Origin: G963665925 sp963676345
GTDB taxonomy: Bacteria > Bacillota > Clostridia > Peptostreptococcales > Acidaminobacteraceae
NCBI GenBank assembly: GCA_963676345.2
Contig: CAXXTS010000001.1
Span: 62,001 to 126,000, forward strand
Length of the DNA stretch: 64,000 bases
Direction of reading: 5' to 3'
Below the pieces are notes generated by a model that had not been told where the DNA came from, did no database searches, and saw only the letters and a list, made by a program, of their open reading frames with translations. The translations under genes were made by a program, and so were the position numbers. Positions 35,711-44,605 of this stretch are shown one piece after another (position 1 is the first letter of the stretch; each line of letters begins with the position of its first letter).

Positions 35711-35733
35711 TAAGTATAGGGGGCGTATACTTA
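35711..35733 (+). promoter_or_regulatory. Hairpin presenting the ribosome binding site of the 35733 gene
   Basis: TAAGTATA and TATACTTA are perfectly complementary and enclose GGGGGCG, the presumed Shine-Dalgarno sequence, with the start codon's A closing the stem. As RNA it could gate translation; as DNA it could be a repressor site. Confidence 0.4.
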
Positions 35734-37559
35734 TGGTAAATCGACCATGTTCAGTTTATTTTATTGACAGAGATTCGATTGAAGGAAAAACTAATTCACA
35801 GGAAATTGTGGCAAGCATCATGAGACTAATCAATAAGGAAATCTCAGAGGATGCAAAAAAGGATAGTAAGACAAAGTATTCGTATGTTCAGCATAAGGTG
35901 AAAGATGAGTGGCTTGAGCACGGTTTAGACATTAGTTTGTATTATAGGTCGCACAAGTATATTCCTGAATGGAGGAGTTTTATCACGGGAATTGCTGATG
36001 AGAATTCTAGTATTAAAGACGCAGAAAACAAAATGTCTTCAATTATCTGCTTTATTTATAGTGAGGATTATATCTTTGCAATATGCACAGGTCATGGAAC
36101 ATTTCCAATACTCAAATACGTAGATTCAATGTTTGGTTTAGAAATCCTCACTAAGCTAATTGATGAAAGAAGCAGTGTAATTAAGTCAAGACGTTCTAGA
36201 GGTATCACAGGTAACACTTTAGCAGCTTCACAAATATTTAAGAAAGATCAACTCATTTTAGCTGAGGAAGCATATGGTCAATTATTCAAAGAAATATCTG
36301 CGGATCTAGATTTCAATGTGATTGAAGAGAAACTTGGCATCGATATTGGAGATCGTGATATGGCAAGTTGTGTAGCTAAAAGCTCATTTAAACTTAATAA
36401 GTCTATTAATTTCATGAATCTATTAATATTCATAAAACATCTGATTTTATTGAAAGATAACATAGAAATAGGATTTAACATTAATAGACTAAAATCTATT
36501 AATAACCGCACTAAATCTGAAAAAGAGCTTGTTGTAAAATTGAACTTAAAGTTGAAGAAGGAATTACATAAGTATCTTCGTGATGGTGGGCAAACTTTTG
36601 CATTTGAGATTTGTCACAAGGAATATGAGGAATACTTCTTTGCAGATAGATACACTATTGAGTGTACTGCAAAAGGTGGTGAAAGTGAGAACTATGATTA
36701 TAGAATCACTTATCAAGATATCAAAGAATTTCTGAGAGTAAAATATCCAGAAGCACTACGTAGACAAAAAGATTTTCTCAAAATAGTTGATAAAATTACA
36801 GTGAGTTCATATGATTCAAATGGGATTAGGAAAACTAAAGGTCGACTTGTGAATCATTTGAATGGTGAAATTGAGTATTTAACAGAGACCTTCTTCTACA
36901 TTGATAGTAAATGGATTCAGATGATTGGAAATCTAGTAGAGGAATTAGATAAAGATGTAAGTGGATTGCTAAATGATTTAAATGAGAAGAGACGTTTTAA
37001 TACGCTTAAGTTAGATACATGGAATCGGACAACACATCGAATTGAAGATGATTATAATGCTTCGTATATTGGACGGGAAAACACACTTGTTTTCCATAAG
37101 GTTCTGTATCAGAATATAGAAATGGCAGACTTAGTAAAATGGGATGACGAGCATATTTATTTTGTTCATGTTAAAAAGGGGTTCGACAGCTCAATGCGTG
37201 ATTTAGCTAGCCAAGTGAATAACGCAGCTCGGATTCTGACAAATGAACAGAAAGGCAACGTTTTAACATTCGCAGAGGATATGTACGACAGACTTGTATA
37301 TATAAATGAGAACTTTGACCAATATGCTAGCTATTCTCAAAGAATCAGTAGACAAGTAGATATTATTAGTAGAGATGATTTTTTAAGCAAGTTTAGAACT
37401 AAGAAACCCATTTTCTGTATGGCAATCCTCGATGAGACAGACGGAAATGGATTAATGAATGTCCATGAGTATGAATCAAATATAGCTAAGCTAGCGACAC
37501 TAGATTTAATACGTAATATGAATTCACTTAATATTGATTTGTATATTGATGAAATCTAG
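35733..37559 (+). CDS. DUF6119 / sporadically distributed (TIGR04141-like) protein
   Basis: A 608-residue protein. The segment IFAICTGHGTFPILKYVDSMFGLEIL and the later YFVHVKKGFDSSMRDLASQVNNAARIL are landmarks of the DUF6119 family. In that family the VHVKK strand resembles a restriction-like core preceded by DxE-type acidic residues (here MADLVKWDDEHIYFVHVKK). Length is normal. The ATG at 35733 is preferred to a TTG at 35706. These genes are scattered across bacteria in mobile islands and are suspected of defence; activity unproven. Single-gene cassette with a MITE-like insertion in its leader. Confidence 0.7.
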   Translation: MVNRPCSVYFIDRDSIEGKTNSQEIVASIMRLINKEISEDAKKDSKTKYSYVQHKVKDEWLEHGLDISLYYRSHKYIPEWRSFITGIADENSSIKDAENKMSSIICFIYSEDYIFAICTGHGTFPILKYVDSMFGLEILTKLIDERSSVIKSRRSRGITGNTLAASQIFKKDQLILAEEAYGQLFKEISADLDFNVIEEKLGIDIGDRDMASCVAKSSFKLNKSINFMNLLIFIKHLILLKDNIEIGFNINRLKSINNRTKSEKELVVKLNLKLKKELHKYLRDGGQTFAFEICHKEYEEYFFADRYTIECTAKGGESENYDYRITYQDIKEFLRVKYPEALRRQKDFLKIVDKITVSSYDSNGIRKTKGRLVNHLNGEIEYLTETFFYIDSKWIQMIGNLVEELDKDVSGLLNDLNEKRRFNTLKLDTWNRTTHRIEDDYNASYIGRENTLVFHKVLYQNIEMADLVKWDDEHIYFVHVKKGFDSSMRDLASQVNNAARILTNEQKGNVLTFAEDMYDRLVYINENFDQYASYSQRISRQVDIISRDDFLSKFRTKKPIFCMAILDETDGNGLMNVHEYESNIAKLATLDLIRNMNSLNIDLYIDEI

Positions 37560-37577
37560 AAACATAAATTAAACAAC

Positions 37578-37707
37578 ACCTAACACAGCAATTCCCAACA
37601 TGCCCCTTTGTTATACAGAGGGGCGTATATCTATCAAGTTTATGGTAGAATATAACATAAGAGTAAGAACGAGTGGGGGCACGTCGGGAATTGTGGGAAC
37701 GTTAGGT
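37578..37707 (+). other. attC 25 (class I)
   Basis: R'' ACCTAAC at 37578-37584 and R' GTTAGGT at 37701-37707. CCCCTTTG-TTATA-CAGAGGGG hairpin; TATG-G-TAGAAT at 37641-37651. Confidence 0.92.
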
Positions 37708-38908
37708 AACACTTGCCTTCGAGTATAGTTTTTTGAACTTTGGGTGAATTGTCAAAGTCTCTGACTAGACTAGTTTATAAGTACGCCTCAACGAAAATAT
37801 CAAGTATGTATTATAGAATAGAGCGGTCTTGTTCCTTTGAAACCATCATCTAGCGCTTTTAATGAAAGGGTTAACAGTGTTCATGCATAAATTCGTCAAC
37901 TTGGGTGGTGCTTGTATGTTGTGGTTAAGTCTAGCAAGCAAAAAAGTTAATGTTTTTATGAAGTAGGGCGCTGACACTATCTTTAGTCAAATTGCAACTT
38001 GGGCTGTGAAGCTTTGAATACATGCGTTGTGATCATCGGCCATAAATTTAATGAGGCTAAGATTTTGTATGCGGTTATATGTATCCTGAGTTTTAAAAGT
38101 GTAAAGTTAGCCTTCGTGCACAACTCTAAATGACTAGTGAGCTGAGTTGCAAATGAGCCTAGACTTGCGCCCTGGATATTCAAAAGGACAAGCACCTTGC
38201 TGCATTCTGACCGTAATAGGTTGGGGTAATATTAATCAGACTGTATCTCACTAAATGGGTTGGTACTTGCTATGTTGGCTAGGCAGATTATGTTTTCTAC
38301 TATTTTAAGAAAGTTATGAAGAATAGGCACTGATAGCATCTTCATTCAACTTGCAACTGGGGGCTGTGAAGCTCAAAATAATGGTGGTGTGATTCCTCGG
38401 CCAGCGGTACATTTAAATTGAATAAAGTAATGAGTAATGAAATGCAGTGAAATGTACATATAGTAAATACAAGAACTGGCCTTTAGTTAGTGCGTTGAAT
38501 GACTAGTCTTATGACTTGCAGTTGAATGTATGCTGTGCCCCTGCAATAAAAGAGAGCAAGTACCCGTGTTGAAGCAAACTTTATTTCTCTGAAGGTTGCG
38601 CTAAATGACAAGGGAACAAGCCCATTTATTTATACGGGGTTCTGGAGTTTATCAAGTCCGGCTAAATTGAGTTTTAAGGTTATTAATTGCCAATTCATTC
38701 AGTAGTCGAGCATGCTGTCATCATATGACTGAAAGGGTGAGTCGCATTAACTGAAGGCATTGCATTTCTTAGGCCCATGCGTTAAATTTGAAAGGTAATT
38801 GTGAGCTGTATGCATTATTGAACTCACATTTATTTTGCTTCTAAATGTAGAGCCTCATTAAATATAGATAATGTTGACTAGGCTTCAACGCATTGAATAT
38901 ACTGCGTC
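37701..38908 (+). repeat. Gene-less cassette A, copy 3
   Basis: Third copy of the 1.2-kb cassette. As at 1556-3767, it is immediately followed by cassette B, so an A-B block exists twice. It mixes variants found in copy 1 and copy 2, compatible with recombination between copies. Confidence 0.85.
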
Positions 38909-39038
38909 ACCTAACACAGCAATTCCCAACATGCCCCTTTGGTAATAGAGGGGTATTTATATGCCTAGTTTATGGTAGAATATAACATAAGAGTAAGAAC
39001 GAGTGGGGGCACGATCGGGAATTGTGGAACCGTTATAT
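38909..39038 (+). other. attC 26 (class I)
   Basis: R'' ACCTAAC at 38909-38915 and R' GTTATAT at 39032-39038. CCCCTTTG-GTAA-TAGAGGGG hairpin; TATG-G-TAGAAT at 38971-38981. The flank reads TGGAACC before GTTA, as in the B-type sites. Confidence 0.92.
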
Positions 39039-39911
39039 AACACAACTGCTGAGGTGTCTTGTGTCGAAGTTATTTGAAAGGTTGTAGCCGAAAAAACGAA
39101 CTGGCTCAGAGAAAAAGACTATGTTTACATTGTTGTACGCCTCATTGCATTTAAGTACTTAATAAAAAGTACAAAGTGAAAGCTTGTTCTCTTTTGCACA
39201 TAATTTATGACTTATAAATACTAGGGAAAATGGGGGGCAAACATGCGTGCACTGAATACATGGCAGTTGCGGCAATGGTTCCCGACATTTCATTTCTTTC
39301 ACCGAATATTCTCGACACTGTACTATGGGGCAGTTGAATTACGGTTGAACCTACGATTTTAAGGCTGATAAAGAGTCCGCGTTTTGTTAATTAGTGTATT
39401 GTAGTTGTTTAGCAGCGGCATTAACTCTTTTGATAATTAAATACTCAGCGAAAATTATTGCTGTATGTAATTAGGAAGCTCAAGTGGCCGCTATTTTAGT
39501 GTCAAAGTTTACAGTGGGGACATACCGAATCTTTACTCAATGATCGCCCCCTTCGGTGTCTGCAACTGCTGTTTCATAATTAGTGCACAGCACCAAAGGT
39601 GTTCTAACTTACTCAGAACAAGCTTTCTGTGTGGTTACAAGTTTGTGGTGATAAAAAGTCCGGCTATTACCCGTTTGGAGTGAGCACATTCTGAGCCACT
39701 TCTTGTAATAAAGAGTTTATGGCTTCGTACAATTTTTAAGTTGTTGGTATTTTGCAGTTTAGGTGTGTTTGGCTATTAAAATAAAGTGGGTGAAATAGCT
39801 TATGAAGTATTGGTTAGCGTGAATAATTAGCAAAAAGTGAATCAGAAATTCATAGTTAATCATATATGGTAATAGTGAGCTGGCTATAACGCCCTGACTG
39901 CAGATTGCATC
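39032..39911 (+). repeat. Gene-less cassette B, copy 4
   Basis: Fourth copy of the 0.9-kb cassette. The short ORF of copy 1 is lost through indels around 39490 and 39590, and GGTTACAAG replaces GGTAATGAA near 39635. Confidence 0.85.
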
Positions 39912-40038
39912 ATATAACACAGCAGTTCCCAAAACGCCCTGATTTGTAGAAATCAGGCTTATTTATCGACTATAAGTGTTAAAATATAGAAGAGTGGTAA
40001 TAAAGTGGGGCGCATCGGGAACTGTGGAACCGTTATGG
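39912..40038 (+). other. attC 27 (class I, B type)
   Basis: R'' ATATAAC at 39912-39918 and R' GTTATGG at 40032-40038. CCTGATTT/AAATCAGG hairpin; TG-T-TAAAAT at 39977-39985. Confidence 0.92.
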
Positions 40039-40180
40039 TGCATTTTGACTTTCCATACTTTGAATTAAGAAAAATTATTAGAAAACATGTTTATAGAATG
40101 TAAACATTTTTATAATTTATAATTATTTTGTTTTAAGAGTAGTATATAAATGGTAATATATAGATTATGAGGAGGCTCTT

Positions 40181-40900
40181 ATGAAAAAACTAGTAGAAAT
40201 TCGATATACAGTTCTTGGTAACTTCGACAAACTGGATGCAACTCCAGAACTTATTCAGATTTTGAATAGCATTACAAGTGAATTTGGACTGATGCCCAAT
40301 ACTCTTTCAATGCAAGTTGTAACAAATAATGGTGTTAAAACTAGATATAGGCCACAATTCATGAACATTGAGAAAAAATATGACTTAGTGGTGTTACCTG
40401 AAAGAATAGATATCACATTTAAGATGAAATCATATAAAGAAACTCTAGAGTTGCTAGACACATCACTTATAGCAACTAAATTATTCAGTAGACTTGGAGA
40501 ACATATTAATGAACCATGTCATCGATTTGCAGTATTTGCTAGAGGATTAGTCGAAGGAAATAGTGATAGTAAGATAATTAATAATGAGAAATATTTTAGT
40601 GATAATCAATTTGTGGAATGGGCAATTAGAAATGTAATAAGAGAAAAGTGTTCAATAAAAGACCGTTCAGAGAATATTAATTTTGTAATTGAAAACCGAT
40701 ATGATGAACACGGAATTAATATATCAATTGATAATCAATTACATTCAGTTAAAGGCACTTTATACTCCATCGATGCAAATACATTACCGTATGAGAAAAT
40801 GAAACCATTCAGTATTAGCGAATATTCAGATTTCTATAGTTCAATCTCAGAATCTGTAGTAAACAAGTTAGATACACTGGCGGGGGTTTATAATGGCTAG
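40181..40900 (+). CDS. Unknown operon protein 1
   Basis: A 239-residue protein of unknown family. An alternating strand-helix pattern and the segment MQVVTNNGVKTRYRPQFMNIEKKYDLVVLPERIDITF resemble small sensor-like domains in sporadic three-gene cassettes. AGGAGG precedes the ATG. It overlaps the next gene by eight bases. The upstream 140 bp are very AT-rich and contain TG-G-TAATAT near 40152, a possible private extended -10 promoter. Confidence 0.55.
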   Translation: MKKLVEIRYTVLGNFDKLDATPELIQILNSITSEFGLMPNTLSMQVVTNNGVKTRYRPQFMNIEKKYDLVVLPERIDITFKMKSYKETLELLDTSLIATKLFSRLGEHINEPCHRFAVFARGLVEGNSDSKIINNEKYFSDNQFVEWAIRNVIREKCSIKDRSENINFVIENRYDEHGINISIDNQLHSVKGTLYSIDANTLPYEKMKPFSISEYSDFYSSISESVVNKLDTLAGVYNG

Positions 40901-41606
40901 TTCAATGCTAATTAATTTGTTAGTTGCTGCAAGTAGTTCTGGTTTAGTTGTAGATGCAGTTAAAAGTGTAATCAGAAGTATTGATGATGATTCAAATGAA
41001 GTTTATGGAAATGCTGATAATTTTAATTACGTAAAAACTGAAACGATTTCGACTCCTAGTTCTAGTACTATAAATGATGAGACTAACTCAAGTAATATGG
41101 TAGTTACACAACTAGACGAATCCTTATCAATTGTACCAAATGAAGTAATAGTGAACCAGTTAGAAGACCCAGCGGAGTGCGAAGAAGAATTAATACACTT
41201 TATAAACAATGACAATTTAGATGCTAGTTCACAAAGCCGTGCTGTTTCATATCTAGAATCCCTATTTGAGAAATCGGACATACACGCACAAATTGTAATT
41301 AGCAGAGCTTATCTTACAGCTTTAAAAACTAATGATACGAAGTTGATTAATGGTATATTGTATGTTATTTCGTCTTTCAGGTACGAGGAAGTATATCCTA
41401 TTGGTCAAACAATCGCTATTGCAGCTATTAATCTCAAAGATCGAGAGTCTGCCGCAAATGCGATTAGGGCTTTTGAATACTGGAAAAAACCAGAAGCTAT
41501 TACTTTTTTAGAGCAAATTGATGTAGCATCACCTTGGATACATAAATACAAGACAAAAGTAATTGAGAGTTTAAAGGAAAGAGATGAACGCCAATGGCAA
41601 CATTGA
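40893..41606 (+). CDS. Unknown operon protein 2, helical-repeat-like
   Basis: A 237-residue protein. A short hydrophobic start (SSMLINLLVAASSSGLVVDAV) may be a membrane-associated helix or a buried one. A Ser/Thr/Asn-rich linker follows (residues ~35-75), then helices with HEAT-like periodicity (AVSYLESLFEKSDIHAQIVISRAYLTAL..., SAANAIRAFEYWKKPEAITFLEQI). It overlaps the genes on both sides (8 and 13 bases), a sign of translational coupling. Probable scaffold; function unknown. Confidence 0.55.
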   Translation: MASSMLINLLVAASSSGLVVDAVKSVIRSIDDDSNEVYGNADNFNYVKTETISTPSSSTINDETNSSNMVVTQLDESLSIVPNEVIVNQLEDPAECEEELIHFINNDNLDASSQSRAVSYLESLFEKSDIHAQIVISRAYLTALKTNDTKLINGILYVISSFRYEEVYPIGQTIAIAAINLKDRESAANAIRAFEYWKKPEAITFLEQIDVASPWIHKYKTKVIESLKERDERQWQH

Positions 41607-42148
41607 TAAGAAGAATAGATATGAAAAAATGGCCTGATGATGGACCACAATATTCTACTATTTTAGAATTACCAGCGGAGCCAATTACTAGAGATATGAA
41701 CTCAAGATTGAATACTTTTTCGCTTTGGAAATTCAGTAGAGATGAATACTTAGAAGCTGGTCTCACAATCGCATTATCACTTGGTAAAGAAATTGATACA
41801 ATAGAAATTATTTTTCTAGACGGTGATTCTATAAGTGATTGTGGATTAACAGTTGAGAATAACGATGGTGAAACATGTTATCATGTTATGAAATGTCATC
41901 ATTATGATATTATTAATATGAATCATGATGCTTTAGGAAAAGTGGCAGATTTAATTATAAAAAATATAAATGATGGAAATTTTGAGATTTGTATGAAAGA
42001 CGAGCTTCTTGATTTACTGATCCAACGAATGGATGAAGGCATAATAGAAAAGAAGCATTTAAATAAAAGTGTTAAAAAGCAAGTTGAAAAACTGCTTAAA
42101 GAAATTGCAGAAAGTGAAATAGCTAATAAAATTACTGACGCATCATAA
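41594..42148 (+). CDS. Unknown operon protein 3
   Basis: A 184-residue acidic protein, third of a tightly overlapping set. A central strand pair (TIEIIFLDGDSISDCGLTVEN) is followed by CYHVMKCHHYD, a Cys/His cluster that could bind metal. The C-terminus is a charged helix. No family recognised. The three proteins are likely to form a complex because their order and overlaps would keep translation balanced. Confidence 0.55.
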   Translation: MATLIRRIDMKKWPDDGPQYSTILELPAEPITRDMNSRLNTFSLWKFSRDEYLEAGLTIALSLGKEIDTIEIIFLDGDSISDCGLTVENNDGETCYHVMKCHHYDIINMNHDALGKVADLIIKNINDGNFEICMKDELLDLLIQRMDEGIIEKKHLNKSVKKQVEKLLKEIAESEIANKITDAS

Positions 42149-42218
42149 AGTTAGATTTAGTTATTTATATGAGTGTACAGTAACCGTCAAAACACCCCAT
42201 AACACAGCAGTTCAAGAA

Positions 42219-42254
42219 CATGCCCTAGACATTTTGTATAAAGGGCGTGTTTTT
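42219..42254 (+). terminator. Terminator inside attC 28
   Basis: CATGCCCT (42219-42226) pairs with AGGGCGTG (42242-42249), followed by TTTTT. This is a convincing intrinsic terminator whose stem differs from that of the common class I sites. Confidence 0.6.
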
Positions 42255-42265
42255 CTGTATATAGA

Positions 42266-42274
42266 TGTTAAAAT
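42266..42274 (+). promoter_or_regulatory. Extended -10 inside attC 28
   Basis: TG-T-TAAAAT, 12 bp after the T run of the terminator. Confidence 0.5.
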
Positions 42275-42382
42275 ATAGCATAGAAAGTATTTTAAGGGCA
42301 CGTCGTGAACTGTGGGAACGTTATGGTGCCATAAAATGCTTAGTTTAATTTAAGATAAATGGATATGAAAAAGGAGGTACTT

Positions 42383-43360
42383 ATGGGCTGGAAAGGAACA
42401 ATGAGGTCTGTTAACTCGGCAATAAAAGCAGCTGAGAGAGACGCCAAGCGAAGACAACGAGAACTTGAAAAGCGCCAGAAGGAAATTCAAAAGATGCAAG
42501 CCATTGAAAGGGCTACATTTGAAGTTGAGCAATATGAAAATTATATAGAGGTAATTCAGTCAGTACATAAAGAAACATCAGGTTATAGTTGGCAATCTCT
42601 AAATAACTTAGAAATCCCTGTTGAACCAGTTAACACTAGATCTAATGAGACTATGGCACAGAGAGAAATTGATAACTATTCTCCTGGTCTATTTGACAAA
42701 CTGCTTGGAAAAATTGATGCAAAGAAAAATGAGCTGAATGCTAAACTTGAAAAAGCAGTCAAAAAGGATACTGAAGAATATGAGAAAAATTTATCCACTT
42801 GGCAAGAGGAGTTAAATGAATATAATCAGACAAAAGCATGTTTTGAAGGTATGAAAAATGGTGATCGTATAGCTTTTAAAGAGTGGATATCAAATATTCA
42901 ACCATTTAGAGAGATTGAGGGGCTTGGTACAAGTGTAGCAATAGACTTTGAACCGAATCCGATCTCTGTAAGAATCGGGGGCAACTCTATTGAAATAGTT
43001 CCTGAAATGTCAAAATCATTGCTAAAAACAGGTAAACTGTCAGAGAAAAAGTTATCTAATACTAAGAGAAATGAAATATATCAAGATCATTTAGTAAGTT
43101 GCTCACTACGTGTTGCTAGAGAATTATTTGAAACCCTTCCTATCGAAAAAGTGATTGTTGACACAGAGTGCCAATTATTGAATACTGCAACAGGGTATAT
43201 GGAGAATTCAGTAATTTTGTCAGTATTATATGTTCGAGATACAATTGAAGGACTCAATTTCGATTTGATTGATCCATCTGACTCATTGGTAAATTTCGTA
43301 CATAATATGAATTTCAAAAGAACTACAGGTTTTGAAGCTGTTAATAGTGTTAGTGCATGA
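42383..43360 (+). CDS. Coiled-coil protein of unknown function
   Basis: A 325-residue protein. AAAGGAGGT before the ATG at 42383 is near-perfect. Residues ~10-55 (AIKAAERDAKRRQRELEKRQKEIQ...) and ~105-150 form long charged coiled coils. The C-terminal ~130 residues are an alpha/beta domain with YQDHLVSCSLRVARELFETLPIEKVIVDTEC. This resembles DUF4236- or DdrB-unrelated helical nuclease partners, but I cannot assign a family. Single-gene cassette. Confidence 0.6.
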   Translation: MGWKGTMRSVNSAIKAAERDAKRRQRELEKRQKEIQKMQAIERATFEVEQYENYIEVIQSVHKETSGYSWQSLNNLEIPVEPVNTRSNETMAQREIDNYSPGLFDKLLGKIDAKKNELNAKLEKAVKKDTEEYEKNLSTWQEELNEYNQTKACFEGMKNGDRIAFKEWISNIQPFREIEGLGTSVAIDFEPNPISVRIGGNSIEIVPEMSKSLLKTGKLSEKKLSNTKRNEIYQDHLVSCSLRVARELFETLPIEKVIVDTECQLLNTATGYMENSVILSVLYVRDTIEGLNFDLIDPSDSLVNFVHNMNFKRTTGFEAVNSVSA

Positions 43361-43472
43361 AATCTGATCAGTTTATGAGAAAGCTGGTTCAGACTTGTTA
43401 GTTATGAGGTTTATGTCAGAGTCATTTATGTTAAAACGCATTTTACGGCACATAACACAGCAGTTCCAGAAC

Positions 43473-43509
43473 ATTCCCCTTTTCAATTATACGAATTGGG
43501 GAATTTTTA
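43473..43509 (+). terminator. Terminator inside attC 29
   Basis: ATTCCCC...GGGGAAT stem, extended inside by TTTTCAATT/AATT pairing, followed by TTTTTATT. A sequence unrelated to the other class I stems apart from the CCCC/GGGG core. Confidence 0.62.
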
Positions 43510-43521
43510 TTGAGTATGATA

Positions 43522-43530
43522 TGTTAAAAT
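43522..43530 (+). promoter_or_regulatory. Extended -10 inside attC 29
   Basis: TATG-T-TAAAAT (full TRTG element from 43520), 13 bp after the terminator's T run. Confidence 0.5.
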
Positions 43531-43618
43531 ATTGAAGAGTGGTTAAAATGAGGGGAACGTCTTGAACTGTGGGAACGTTATGCAAAAGAAAATACTTAGT
43601 TTAGAGAGGATGAACTTG

Positions 43619-44428
43619 ATGAATACTAATGAGAAAATAATTGAGTTTAAAGACATAATGAATTCTGTTGAGCGAGAGTTCATTAAGGAAGGTCAACCAA
43701 TTATAATTACTTCGGGATATGATTATTTTAGGGAAGTTCATACTCTATTTTGTAGATTGCATAATTTACTTGAATCGGTTTTCGTACTTTTAGAGGCTAA
43801 CATGGCTGAAGAAGCACAAATTCTGTATAGAACTATGCTGAATAACCAGATGGTAACATTCTTTCTGATAAATAATTACAATGATTCAAAGAAGGTTGAA
43901 GAATATTTATTACAACCTCTTATAGGTCGGGTCAATTATTTGAAGAACATAAAAAAGTTTTTCGAAAAGGAATGGTTCAAAAAACTGAATGAAGCGAATG
44001 GAAACATTGATCAATCAGACATTGACAGTGAACTAAGAAAACTAGAAAAAGAGTTAAAAGAGCATGGAATTACAAATATTAGAAATACTTCGGTTGCTAA
44101 ATACTCAAAATCAGATTTAATAACTGAAGGAATGTACGTTACTGATTATCATGAATTAAGTAAAGTTGAACATGCTGATCCGTCGTTTACACAAATATAT
44201 CGTGAAAAAGTATTAGAGGACATAGATGCGAGTATGGCATATATTCCTAATATATCAAAATCTAATATTGCTCTTAAGAATAAGATATTTCAACAGTCTA
44301 GAAATTGTTATAGCTATACATTTATCAATATCTTTAAACATATTACTAGTGAGCAGAAACATTTAATGCAAAATTATAAAGAAGACAAAATCGAGAAACT
44401 GATTATAAAGTTACATCAGTTCAATTAG
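43619..44428 (+). CDS. DUF5677-like helical protein
   Basis: A 269-residue, almost wholly helical protein. FREVHTLFCRLHNLLESVFVLLEANMAEEAQILYRTMLNNQMVTFFLI matches the pattern of DUF5677 (an R-x-x-L/M-E-like element after two helices). AGAGAGGA eight bases upstream supports the ATG at 43619. These proteins occur sporadically near defence genes and may be HEPN-related; here the expected R-x4-H motif is not evident. Single-gene cassette. Confidence 0.6.
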   Translation: MNTNEKIIEFKDIMNSVEREFIKEGQPIIITSGYDYFREVHTLFCRLHNLLESVFVLLEANMAEEAQILYRTMLNNQMVTFFLINNYNDSKKVEEYLLQPLIGRVNYLKNIKKFFEKEWFKKLNEANGNIDQSDIDSELRKLEKELKEHGITNIRNTSVAKYSKSDLITEGMYVTDYHELSKVEHADPSFTQIYREKVLEDIDASMAYIPNISKSNIALKNKIFQQSRNCYSYTFINIFKHITSEQKHLMQNYKEDKIEKLIIKLHQFN

Positions 44429-44446
44429 TATGACGTATTTTCCTTC

Positions 44447-44577
44447 GCATAACACAGCGGTGTCCCGCCATTCGCCTGGTGGTGACTGAGTTTGTGATGT
44501 TGAGCAGTTTATGGATTTGAAATAGCTGAACGCATTGAAATAGAAGGCGAACAGCGTGAACCGTGGGAACGTTATGT
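44447..44577 (+). other. attC 30 (class II)
   Basis: R'' GCATAAC at 44447-44453 and R' GTTATGT at 44571-44577. No terminator or -10. Confidence 0.92.
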
Positions 44578-44605
44578 GTAATTCGAGTTGAAAGGTATGA
44601 TAATA

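Larger units (their letters stand above)
42197..42326 (+). other. attC 28 (class I, distinct hairpin)
   Basis: R'' CCATAAC at 42197-42203 and R' GTTATGG at 42320-42326. The outer arms read GTTCAAGAACATGCCCT. The inner stem and promoter are listed separately. Confidence 0.92.
43450..43583 (+). other. attC 29 (class I, distinct hairpin)
   Basis: R'' ACATAAC at 43450-43456 and R' GTTATGC at 43577-43583. R'' differs at its outermost base from the complement of the cassette's R' (GTTATGG). Confidence 0.9.
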
